A stretch of 64,000 bases of DNA from an uncultured Verrucomicrobiae bacterium (lineage in GTDB: Bacteria; Verrucomicrobiota; Verrucomicrobiia; Limisphaerales; UBA1100), in the NCBI GenBank assembly GCA_937775205.1, contig CALKBX010000001.1:1-64000 (forward strand). Direction: 5' to 3'. The stretch's first letter is position 1. Each line of letters begins with the position of its first letter. Both the position numbers and the translations under genes were made by a program. The notes below the pieces were generated by a model. The model worked only from the letters and a program-made list of their open reading frames with translations, ran no database searches and was not told the origin of the DNA. Below, in pieces: positions 17,404-25,266 of the stretch.

Positions 17404-18299
17404 AGACCGCACAAGAATACGCCCTCCTCCTCACTCTCGGAAAGGAAGGCGTCGTTAATCAAAATGCCGTGTGCTAACAAGGTGGCCGCCAATGACTGAA
17501 GCGTGTAGCGGTACGAGACGAACAGCCGGATCACATCGCCGGATGAAAAATTAAACGGTTCATCATTGGCGCACATCGTGCACGCCTCCTCGAAATGAAA
17601 ATCCGCGGCAATGCGTTCGATCGCGCTGTCCGATTCGATGGTGATTTTCACCGTGCCTTTCCCTGCCCCATGGGCGCGCGGAAATTCGCTGAGCCATTCG
17701 CGCGTGGGCGAGTTGTCATATTGCGGCAGGATAGCCGCGATACCGTTGGGCGCGAGATTGGCGCTTATCAGGAGGCGATCTTCGGGTTTTATCAGTGCGC
17801 GCAATTGTGGCAAAATTTCATTCGGAGGAAAATTTGGAATGATTCCAAAAAAAGTAAAGATGCAATTCCCCCCCACGTGTTGCTCGAGGAACTCCGGCAA
17901 ATCTTCCGCCATCGCGAGGTCGAAAACTAACGGCACAGAACCCGCAATGGCCTCGGCGGCCGTAAGCGCCAATGGCTCGCTGACATCCGTGGGCACAAAC
18001 CGCGTGCCCTGCGGAAGCGCCGCGAGAACCACAAGATCCTTCTCGCCACCGCCGCAACCGAGCGCGATGAGAGCACCCTCTTCGTGCGGCCACTGGTTGG
18101 CAAGCGCCGCAGCCGTCGCCTTATACGGCACTGCGGCATCCGCGGGGGGCGCGTATTGCGCGTGCAGCTTCAGCCAAAGTTCGGCTTGACGCGGAGTTTC
18201 GTAGTGAAACTTGGCGGCCACACTGCGCTGCCGCAGGCAATCGGCGCGCTGGGTTTCCACCCGCGCGCTGGATTGGCTCGGGTGAAGGATGGCCTTCAC
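17397..18299 (-). CDS. EgtD-like histidine-type SAM methyltransferase
   Basis: A 300-residue protein with the SAM-binding motif ALGCGGGEKDL near residue 80 and a TDVSEPLALTAAE stretch, matching the EgtD/DUF2260 (Methyltransf_33) group. Canonical EgtD methylates histidine in ergothioneine synthesis; partners such as EgtB are not visible here, so the substrate may be another amino acid or peptide. Its GTG start (18299-18297) overlaps the stop of the upstream DUF420 gene in a GTGA, implying translational coupling and membership of the oxidase operon. Family assignment is moderate and the substrate is unknown. Confidence 0.72.
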   Translation of the reverse strand: MKAILHPSQSSARVETQRADCLRQRSVAAKFHYETPRQAELWLKLHAQYAPPADAAVPYKATAAALANQWPHEEGALIALGCGGGEKDLVVLAALPQGTRFVPTDVSEPLALTAAEAIAGSVPLVFDLAMAEDLPEFLEQHVGGNCIFTFFGIIPNFPPNEILPQLRALIKPEDRLLISANLAPNGIAAILPQYDNSPTREWLSEFPRAHGAGKGTVKITIESDSAIERIAADFHFEEACTMCANDEPFNFSSGDVIRLFVSYRYTLQSLAATLLAHGILINDAFLSESEEEGVFLCGLQ

Positions 18300-18790
18300 T
18301 GGCCTTTTGGAGTTTCTTCGGTAGGTGGTTTTTTGCTGCCGCCAATTTTCAGTTTCTTTTCCGTGTGCTCAGCAAACAAAACATACAGAAACATATAGAC
18401 CACGACGCCGGTTACAGAGACATACATCCAAATTGGCCACGTCCAGCGCGCAATGCGGCGGTGCTTGTCGAGGCGCTCTCTCAAGGCGTGGTTCAGCGTG
18501 ATAAATACCATCGGCACAATCACCACCGCCAAAATAATGTGGGTGATGAGGATGAAATAGTAGAGGTAATTCACCCATGCCGTCGGGTGTTGCAGCACCG
18601 TGTGCGCGTGCGAGGTGTAGTGATACCAAAGATAGCCCGCAAGGAAAATTGCCGAAGTACTGAAGGCGGCAATCATGCAGCGCTTGTGCGCGGTGCGGTT
18701 CCCTTTTTTAATGAAAATATAACCCAACAGTAAAAACACAGAAGCCAAGCCGTTGAGCGCGGCGTTGATGGTGGGCATTTGATCAACGGA
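18296..18790 (-). CDS. DUF420 membrane protein
   Basis: The start at ATG 18790 overlaps the sco stop (18783); the frame is open 42 codons further up, but those residues lie inside the sco gene. The 164-residue product has about five hydrophobic segments with the family pattern of a NAALNG N-terminus followed by HxxxM and paired His motifs (AHKRCM, WYHYTSHAH, LITHIILA). DUF420 proteins (YozB type) usually sit beside cytochrome oxidase genes and probably help assemble them; the biochemistry is unknown. It is joined to the neighbours on both sides by start/stop overlaps. Confidence 0.85.
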   Translation of the reverse strand, partial: SVDQMPTINAALNGLASVFLLLGYIFIKKGNRTAHKRCMIAAFSTSAIFLAGYLWYHYTSHAHTVLQHPTAWVNYLYYFILITHIILAVVIVPMVFITLNHALRERLDKHRRIARWTWPIWMYVSVTGVVVYMFLYVLFAEHTEKKLKIGGSKKPPTEETPKGQ

Positions 18791-19424
18791 CATTTTCATC
18801 CTCCAGTTGTTTGAGCGTCGCCTGTACTTGTTGCACGAGATTGGTGGCGTCGTGCTCAAATGATTTTCGCACGCGGCCTTTTGCATCCACAAGAATATAC
18901 AGGCTGCTGTGCACAAAAAGGTCGTTTGGGTTGTCGCGTTTGCCTTCCTCCTTGGGAACGGAAATCAGTTTCAAATCATCAATGGCGAGCCGCATGAGAT
19001 CTGCCTTGGAGCCGGTGAGAAAATGCCAGTTTGCGTCGTTGCTGCCGTGGGCTTCGGCGAAGGTTTTCAATACCGCTGGCGTATCGTGCGCGGGGTCTGT
19101 GGTGAGGGAAACGCAACGGAGCGTTGGCGATAAAGCCGCGCGCAACCTGCCAAGCGTTTGCGTCATGCGCGGGCACACTGTGGGGCAACGGGTGAAAATG
19201 ATGTCGGCCAGCCACGGCCGCCCAATCAAGTTCTCGAGTGTGATTGTTGCGCCAAACTGATTCGTGAGGCTAAAGGAATGGATCGTGCTGATCTCAGGCA
19301 AAACGGGCTGGCTTGAAGGCGTCCGGTGCTCGCGCTTGCCAATCAGCAAATTAGCCGCAATCAGAGCGATAATCAAGCCGAGCAGGCTCCATTTGATAAT
19401 TTGTTTACTGTCGCGGTCCGCCAT
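18783..19424 (-). CDS. SCO1/SenC copper chaperone for cytochrome oxidase
   Basis: A 213-residue protein with one N-terminal membrane anchor (residues 9-27), then the thioredoxin-like SCO domain. It has the copper-binding CPTVCP motif near residue 79, preceded by WLADIIFTRC, and the distal histidine in FVHSSLYILVD. SCO delivers copper to the CuA site of subunit II, or reduces its cysteines. It lies 20 bases after ctaC and overlaps the DUF420 gene by 8 bases, so it is part of the oxidase operon. Confidence 0.95.
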   Translation of the reverse strand: MADRDSKQIIKWSLLGLIIALIAANLLIGKREHRTPSSQPVLPEISTIHSFSLTNQFGATITLENLIGRPWLADIIFTRCPTVCPRMTQTLGRLRAALSPTLRCVSLTTDPAHDTPAVLKTFAEAHGSNDANWHFLTGSKADLMRLAIDDLKLISVPKEEGKRDNPNDLFVHSSLYILVDAKGRVRKSFEHDATNLVQQVQATLKQLEDENVR

Positions 19425-19444
19425 CGGTGACCCGGGGTGAATAG

Positions 19445-20431
19445 TTATTTTGCCGCCGCAAGATTTTCCCTGCGAGACTGTTGAGCCGCGTTGCTTTTGG
19501 TTTCAAGCCATTGCTTGAATTTTTTTCGGCTGACAACCTTGAGGTACCCATTCATCGAGCCATGACCGTCACCGCAGAGTTGAGCGCAGGTGATAAGGAA
19601 AACGTGCTCACCATCCTTGTTGGCCTGATTTGGATCGAGATAATCAGTGTTGACCTTGAAGTGGATGGGTAACTGCAACCCCGGAATCGCGTCTTTGCAA
19701 ACTCGCAACGGAAGCACTTTGAAAGAATGGATTACATCCATCGAAGTGATTTTCAATGCCACAGCCGTATCGGCCGGCACCACGATGGCCCCCTTGCGAT
19801 CTTTAGCAGCCAGCACCAAAACGTCATCAATCGAAGCATCATTGGGATCCAGGCCGTAGGGGTTGTTTGATTTGTCGGCAAAGCGAATATCTTGTTGAGC
19901 AAATGTATTATCATTCCCGGCGTAGCGCGCACTCCAGTCGAATTGTTTTGCGAGAATATGAATTTCCAAACCGCTTCCATCCTTGGCGCTTGCTTTGATC
20001 TTCGCGAGTTTTTCGTCATTCATCACTTCCGCCCAAAGAGGTATTGCAAAACAAACAATCAAAACTACTTCAGCAGCGATCACTCCGTACTCCACTAAAG
20101 TAGTCCAGAATTTTGATCGAACGCCGTGATAATCCGCCTTAGGATGATTTGATTCTCGGAATTTGAATAAACAAAAAATGAAATAAAGTGTCCAACCCAC
20201 GAACAAGACAGCCATCAGAAAATGCACAAACACCACCACTCGATCGACATTCCAGCCGTGTTCCGTGATTGGAGGGGGTGATTTGAAGAGTTCGGTCATT
20301 GTGTATTCCACTGATTTGTCAAACCCAGTGAAGGTGTGGGTGTCCTCGACCTTGGCCCCGTTGATGAGGGTCACGGCCACCACCACACCGGCTATTGCGC
20401 CGAAAATTAGTCCAATATACTTTTTGTTCAT
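19445..20431 (-). CDS. ctaC: Cytochrome c oxidase subunit II
   Basis: The 328-residue protein has a leader, two transmembrane helices (residues 63-90 and 112-135) and a periplasmic cupredoxin domain. The CuA ligands are visible: a His in DVIHSFKVL and the cluster CAQLCGDGHGSM near residue 275, where the usual Glu of CxExC is Gln (it binds through its backbone, so CuA should still form). No haem c-binding CxxCH motif is fused, so an external cytochrome c or cupredoxin is the electron donor. It follows the CxxC membrane protein by 6 bases. Confidence 0.95.
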   Translation of the reverse strand: MNKKYIGLIFGAIAGVVVAVTLINGAKVEDTHTFTGFDKSVEYTMTELFKSPPPITEHGWNVDRVVVFVHFLMAVLFVGWTLYFIFCLFKFRESNHPKADYHGVRSKFWTTLVEYGVIAAEVVLIVCFAIPLWAEVMNDEKLAKIKASAKDGSGLEIHILAKQFDWSARYAGNDNTFAQQDIRFADKSNNPYGLDPNDASIDDVLVLAAKDRKGAIVVPADTAVALKITSMDVIHSFKVLPLRVCKDAIPGLQLPIHFKVNTDYLDPNQANKDGEHVFLITCAQLCGDGHGSMNGYLKVVSRKKFKQWLETKSNAAQQSRRENLAAAK

Positions 20432-20437
20432 GAAAAA

Positions 20438-20866
20438 TTAAATGGTTGGAGATTCTCCCTCTAGTTCCAGGCTCGACATCCGCGCTCCCCGGCGAATGAT
20501 GTAAATAAAAAATCCAGCGATGCCCGACAGTGTGCCGCCCACTACAATCAACAGTGTGAAAATTCCCGCATTCATGCCATCTGCCATGGGAGAATCAGAT
20601 TCACCAAAGCACGCGGCGCAAGCGCTGGCATTTTGTTCAAGTAAAAATAATACGGCGAAGGCGAGGTAGCCGATGTTTTTGGTTTTTTTCAACATCCGCC
20701 GTCCATAAAAGAATAGCCCGATACCCATGGCAAAAAAGATGATGCCGATCACCAATGGCCCCAACTCACCATAGGTGCGATATTCCTGAACGCCCCAACC
20801 GCCCACGCCCAGCCCAAGCAGGATGGATGCGATCACGAATATTAAATGGAATGTTTTGAGGGACAT
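20438..20866 (-). CDS. Small membrane protein of the oxidase operon with a CxxC motif
   Basis: A 142-residue protein with three to four hydrophobic segments (residues 5-22, 36-54, 66-80, 98-125). Between the last two is a SACAACFGESDSPMADGMNAG loop with one CxxC and two Met residues, which could bind copper or haem. I recognise it only as the hypothetical protein regularly found between subunits IV and II in this kind of cluster. Its ATG shares a base with the stop of the upstream gene, so expression is coupled. A role in metal loading of CtaC is a guess from position and motif. Confidence 0.75.
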   Translation of the reverse strand: MSLKTFHLIFVIASILLGLGVGGWGVQEYRTYGELGPLVIGIIFFAMGIGLFFYGRRMLKKTKNIGYLAFAVLFLLEQNASACAACFGESDSPMADGMNAGIFTLLIVVGGTLSGIAGFFIYIIRRGARMSSLELEGESPTI

Positions 20867-21258
20867 TATTTATCGTCAGGCACTGTTTTTGGATCGGATT
20901 GTTCGACGTGGTTCCATGTGTTGTCCTCATGGCCCGGTTTATTGGAATCAATTTCGCTGCCGACCGTGAGACACATCATGCCAATAAAGAAAATCACTGT
21001 GGATCCTAGCGTGATGGAAATGGTTTTCAGTTTAATGTCCCACTTCAAGTGCATAAAAATATATATGACCGCACTGGCTTTCACCACCGCCACTGACATA
21101 GCGAAAATAGTGGCGTTCACGAACCCCCATCTTTCTGCAATGCCCATCTTGTCTGCCGCGAAGGTGATGATTGTGCCGGCGATGAGGATTCCCCCCACCA
21201 AATAAATCAGTGGGATGAATTTTTTCTTATAATATTCGGGTGAATGGTCGTCTGACAT
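20866..21258 (-). CDS. Cytochrome c oxidase subunit IV family protein
   Basis: A 130-residue protein with three transmembrane helices (residues 14-31, 44-68 and 77-98) and the family pattern FVNATIFAMSVAVVKASAVIYIFMHLKWD, as in the prokaryotic subunit IV family (CyoD/CtaF type). It is a small accessory subunit of haem-copper oxidases. It starts 9 bases after ctaE and its stop overlaps the next gene's start. Confidence 0.88.
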   Translation of the reverse strand: MSDDHSPEYYKKKFIPLIYLVGGILIAGTIITFAADKMGIAERWGFVNATIFAMSVAVVKASAVIYIFMHLKWDIKLKTISITLGSTVIFFIGMMCLTVGSEIDSNKPGHEDNTWNHVEQSDPKTVPDDK

Positions 21259-21267
21259 AATCTGGTT

Positions 21268-22416
21268 TTACAAAAGGTAAAGGATTGGGAACAGGAAGAT
21301 CCAGACTAAGTCGACAAAATGCCAAAACAGGCCGGTGATCTCAATGCGGTTCGTGTATTGCACAGGGTTTTTTTCATACACGCGACGGCTCACAGGCAGT
21401 AAATGGTACAGCATCACAAGGATGCCGCCCAACACGTGCAAAGCGTGCAATCCGGTGAGCGTATAATAGGTGGCAAAGAAAGTGCTGTGCGCCGGTTCGT
21501 AACTGGACAAGCGGCTGATATCTTCGCGCGCGATGGTGATGGTGTGGCCGTGCCCATCGCTGTGGGCATGACCGGCATCGTGTTTGGCTTCCGCGTATTT
21601 TACTGCGCCACTGCTAGCCTGTTTTTCATTGCGATCCCATGTGCCGTGAGCGGGAGCGAAGATGATTGCTTTAATGTCTCTATCGCGAAAGGTGTCTCTA
21701 AAATGGCCTTCTTTGTAAACCGGCCGGCCATCCTTATCGTATCTGATGCTCTTGTCTTTTTCTTTTTCGATGTTCTTTCGGTCGTGCCGCCAGGCAAAAG
21801 CATGGCTCCAAAACGGCATTCCCCATGCGGCGCCCACTTTATGTTCCGCACCATTGGAATCAATGTAGCCCACGATGTGTCCGTCCAGAGGTTTGTCCTT
21901 TAGTTTTACCTGTGCAGCCGGGTTGCTTCCCTGATCTTTTTTAAGCGGGTCAAATCGTTTCTGCCAAATCTCCGATTGTGTTTCAGAAAATTCCGGGCCC
22001 AGAACATCCGTATAGACTTTGCTGGCGGATTGATCAGTGACAAATGTCACATCATAATGAGTAAACTTTGCCGGCCATTCGTAGCTCCATTTTACGACGA
22101 GAAAAGTGAAGGCAAAAATAACGGTGGCCCATTTCCATTTGCGGAATCCTTTCCAGTCGTTGAGCTTGAGGCACACCCACGCCATCACAATAGTGGCGGA
22201 GGAGGCGATGAGGATGAGCGTGTTGAAGGCGCCCACCCATTGGTTCATCAGCCCCATGCTCCAGGTGCCGGGCTCGGCGCCCACGCGCAGCAGCACGTAA
22301 GCGGAAAATAGTGCGCCGAAGAGCATCACTTCCGAGGCCAGAAAAAGCCAGATGCCTGCCTTGCCATTATACAGGCCGGTGTCGGGACGTTCTTTGTCGT
22401 AATACGGGATTTCCAT
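21268..22416 (-). CDS. ctaE: Cytochrome c oxidase subunit III with large His-rich insertion
   Basis: Transmembrane helices surround residues 21-43, 62-83, 94-108, 311-330 and 358-380, with GIWLFLASEVMLFGALFSAY and FFATYYTLTGLHALHVLGG matching subunit III. At 382 residues it is far longer than the usual 190-200 of bacterial five-helix subunit III. The extra length is one hydrophilic insertion at about residues 110-305, between helices 3 and 4. The insertion is highly charged and includes a His-rich stretch (AKHDAGHAHSDGHGH). Flanking membrane parts are intact. Topology suggests the insertion faces the periplasm, but this is inference. Confidence 0.92.
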   Translation of the reverse strand: MEIPYYDKERPDTGLYNGKAGIWLFLASEVMLFGALFSAYVLLRVGAEPGTWSMGLMNQWVGAFNTLILIASSATIVMAWVCLKLNDWKGFRKWKWATVIFAFTFLVVKWSYEWPAKFTHYDVTFVTDQSASKVYTDVLGPEFSETQSEIWQKRFDPLKKDQGSNPAAQVKLKDKPLDGHIVGYIDSNGAEHKVGAAWGMPFWSHAFAWRHDRKNIEKEKDKSIRYDKDGRPVYKEGHFRDTFRDRDIKAIIFAPAHGTWDRNEKQASSGAVKYAEAKHDAGHAHSDGHGHTITIAREDISRLSSYEPAHSTFFATYYTLTGLHALHVLGGILVMLYHLLPVSRRVYEKNPVQYTNRIEITGLFWHFVDLVWIFLFPILYLL

Positions 22417-22434
22417 TTCAGTCTGTAAATTGGG

Positions 22435-24336
22435 TTAGGCTTCAGCCTCTTTTTGTTCTTCGCTCATGGATTTATGCGGGTCGTTTTGGGCCAGGAAATC
22501 CTTGCCATTATCCACGTCCGGATTGCTGTACTCGTAGGGCCCGTGGTAGGTCTTCGGTTGTTCGAGAAAGTTCCCGTGGGGCGGAGGCGTGGGGGTTTGC
22601 CACTCGAGCGTGGTGGCTTTCCACGGGTTGTCGCTATTGGTTTTCTCGCCATTGCGAATACTCCAAAAGAAATTCACGATAAACACAATCTGCACCAGCC
22701 CCATTCCAAACGCGCCCATGGTGATTAGTGAGTTCAAGCTCATTACTTGATCAGTCAGCGCGCCCGAGGTGACGTCCGGGTTATTTATCATGGAATAAGT
22801 TGCGCCGCCATCGCTCATGCGCCGGCTCATTCCGGCAAAACCCTGGATGAACATGGGCATGAAAATGATGTTCATAAAAATTAATGAACCCCAGAAATGC
22901 ACTTTGCCCCAGTATTCGCTCATGCGCCGTCCGGTCATTTTTGGGAACCAATAATAAATGCCGGCAAACAGCGCGAAAATTGATCCCGGTGCCACCACAT
23001 AATGGAAGTGGGCGATCACATAGTACGAATCATGCAAGTGCAGATCGGTGAAATTGAAACCCAACGGCAAACCGGTGAGCCCGCCAATGCCGAACATTGG
23101 CAGGAATGCCAAGGCGAACATTGAGGGCGTGTTAAATCGGATTGACCCTCGCCACAAACTCATAAACAGACACGTCAATAGAATCACGGACGGTATCGAA
23201 ATAATCATCGTGGTGGTTTGGAAAAACGTCGCCACTTTACTGCTCATGCCCGTGAGGTACATATGATGCGCCCACACGATGAAGGAGAGGAAACCCAAAA
23301 CCAGCAGGCTGCCCACCATCAATCGGTAACCCCAAATCGGGCGGCGCGTGTTGTTAGAGACAATCTCCGTCACAATGCCGATCGCCGGCAGGATGAGCAC
23401 ATACACTTCCGGGTGCCCGAGGAACCAAAACAGGTGCTGCCACAACAGTGGGCTGCCGCCGCCGCTTACATTCATCGGCTCGGTGCCGGAGGCAAACACG
23501 CCCGAGGGCAGGAAGAAACTTGTGTCACAAACGCGATCCATCAACTGCATAATGCCCGCAGCTTCCAGTGGCGGGAAAGCGAGCAGAAGCAGGAACGCCG
23601 TCACGAACTGCGCCCACACAAAAAACGGCATCCGAAACCAAGTCATCCCCGGTGCGCGCAATTGAATGATGGTGGCGATGAAGTTGACCGCGCCCAACAG
23701 GGAAGAGGTAATTAAAAGCATCATGCCCACTAGCCAGTACGTTTGGCCGTCGGTGGGGATCACCGAGGCCAGTGGTGAATACGACGTCCACCCTGCCTGC
23801 GCAGCTCCGCCCGGGATAAAGAAACTGACCGTCATCACTATGCACCCTGCGAAAAATGCCCAGAAGCTGGCCATGTTTACGCGCGGAAAACACATGTCCG
23901 GCGCACCGATTTGCAGGGGCACCACGTAGTTGCCGAAGGCCGCAAAGCCGAGCGGCACGATCGCGAGAAACACCATGATCGTGCCGTGCATCGCGCCAAA
24001 TTGATTATACCCGCTCGCGGTGATTTTGCCGTCCTTGAAAATTGGAACGGTCTTCCCCTGGCCGTCCAGCGCGATTTCATGCGCGTAGACTTTTTCAAGG
24101 ATCGGCCCCAGCACCGGCACCGGCGTATTGGGTTTCGCCATTTGCCAGCGCATGCCCATGATGAGGATGAAGCCCACCAGCAAGAAGACCAGCGACCCAA
24201 CACCGTATTGGATACCGATCACCTTGTGGTCGGTCGAGAAAATGTATTTGGTAAAAAAGCTCTGCTCGGCGTGGCCATGACCGTGGTCGTCATTGTGCCC
24301 GTCGTGTTCCGCCTCGGATTGGGTCGTTGTTTCCAT
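22435..24336 (-). CDS. ctaD: Cytochrome c oxidase subunit I (A1-type haem-copper oxidase)
   Basis: The 633-residue protein has 12 transmembrane helices and the haem/Cu ligands: His in GTIMVF-proximal GAMHG, GHPEVY with the Tyr-His crosslink, WAHHMY, and HDSYYVIAHFHYV. GHPEVY marks the A1 group, and D-channel residues Asp and Asn in GAPDMCFPRVN are present. In the helix that carries the K-channel Lys of A-type oxidases, an ungapped alignment of 39 residues puts Leu in that position (IPSVILLT against VPTGIKVF). The N-terminus has a His-rich stretch (EHDGHNDDHGHGHAE). It lies 21 bases from ctaB and 18 from ctaE. Confidence 0.96.
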   Translation of the reverse strand: METTTQSEAEHDGHNDDHGHGHAEQSFFTKYIFSTDHKVIGIQYGVGSLVFLLVGFILIMGMRWQMAKPNTPVPVLGPILEKVYAHEIALDGQGKTVPIFKDGKITASGYNQFGAMHGTIMVFLAIVPLGFAAFGNYVVPLQIGAPDMCFPRVNMASFWAFFAGCIVMTVSFFIPGGAAQAGWTSYSPLASVIPTDGQTYWLVGMMLLITSSLLGAVNFIATIIQLRAPGMTWFRMPFFVWAQFVTAFLLLLAFPPLEAAGIMQLMDRVCDTSFFLPSGVFASGTEPMNVSGGGSPLLWQHLFWFLGHPEVYVLILPAIGIVTEIVSNNTRRPIWGYRLMVGSLLVLGFLSFIVWAHHMYLTGMSSKVATFFQTTTMIISIPSVILLTCLFMSLWRGSIRFNTPSMFALAFLPMFGIGGLTGLPLGFNFTDLHLHDSYYVIAHFHYVVAPGSIFALFAGIYYWFPKMTGRRMSEYWGKVHFWGSLIFMNIIFMPMFIQGFAGMSRRMSDGGATYSMINNPDVTSGALTDQVMSLNSLITMGAFGMGLVQIVFIVNFFWSIRNGEKTNSDNPWKATTLEWQTPTPPPHGNFLEQPKTYHGPYEYSNPDVDNGKDFLAQNDPHKSMSEEQKEAEA

Positions 24337-24357
24337 TATTTAAAAAACTAAAATCGT

Positions 24358-25266
24358 TCAGGCCGCACGATCGCAAACCATCAGGCCCAGCAACAGGGGC
24401 AGGTAAAGGAGCGAATAGTAAAACAAACGCCGTGCGGATTCCAAAGTCATTTCGCGGGAAAATTGCAAGCTCAGCCATGCGAAACCGAGGCTCAACGCCA
24501 GCGCTCCTCCGAGATACATTGGGCCTGAAATATGCAGGAAAAACGGCGACAAAGCCGCCGGCAACAGAGCCAAGCAACTGATCACCGCAAAGCGGCCGGT
24601 GTGTTCGCGGCCTTGTTTGCCCTCGGAAATCATCCGGAATCCTGCACCCTCGTAGTCCTCGCGGTACATCCACGCGATGGCCAAAAAGTGCGGCAGTTGC
24701 CAGAAAAACAAAATCGCCACCAAGGACCACGCTTCGGGGGCGATCACTGTGGCTTTAGCGTGCGCGGCGGTCCAGCCCATGAGTGGCGGCAACGCGCCGG
24801 GGATAGCACCGATTAGAGTGTTCAGCGAAGTCACTCGCTTGAGTGGTGTGTACACTGCGATGTAGGTCACCAGTGTCACCGCGCCAATCACGCTGGTCAG
24901 TAGGTTGACTTGCGCAGCAAGGTAGAGCAGCCCGCCGGCACCCATTGCGCCTCCGGCGAGTAGCGCCGTCTCTGGCCGAATACGGCCCGCGGGAATTGGG
25001 CGATTCGCCGTGCGTGGCATCATGGCGTCAAATTCTTTTTCGAGATACTGGTTCAACACCGCCGCGCCACAGGCCACCAAGCCTGTGCCCAGCAGCGCGC
25101 GAAACAACAGCGCCCAATCCATTGTCGGCGAGGCGAGATAAAAACCCATCGTGGTGGTAATGAGCACCATCGTGGTAAGCCGCAGCTTCACCAACTCGCT
25201 CCACACCGCCCATTGCTCGCGCAACACGCCACGCTCGGTGGTTGCGATGGATTCGTTACCCTTCAT
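24358..25266 (-). CDS. ctaB: Haem O synthase (protoheme IX farnesyltransferase)
   Basis: The start is ATG 25266-25264, which overlaps the ctaA stop as TAATG; a longer frame to 25389 is shadow sequence inside ctaA. The 302-residue protein has about nine hydrophobic helices and the UbiA-type prenyl-diphosphate motifs NQYLEKEFDAMMPRTANRP (NxxxDxxxD-like) near residue 75 and WMYREDYEGAGFRM near 205. It converts haem B to haem O, the first step towards the haem A of CtaD. It is cotranslated with ctaA, the next enzyme of the pathway. Confidence 0.95.
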   Translation of the reverse strand: MKGNESIATTERGVLREQWAVWSELVKLRLTTMVLITTTMGFYLASPTMDWALLFRALLGTGLVACGAAVLNQYLEKEFDAMMPRTANRPIPAGRIRPETALLAGGAMGAGGLLYLAAQVNLLTSVIGAVTLVTYIAVYTPLKRVTSLNTLIGAIPGALPPLMGWTAAHAKATVIAPEAWSLVAILFFWQLPHFLAIAWMYREDYEGAGFRMISEGKQGREHTGRFAVISCLALLPAALSPFFLHISGPMYLGGALALSLGFAWLSLQFSREMTLESARRLFYYSLLYLPLLLGLMVCDRAA

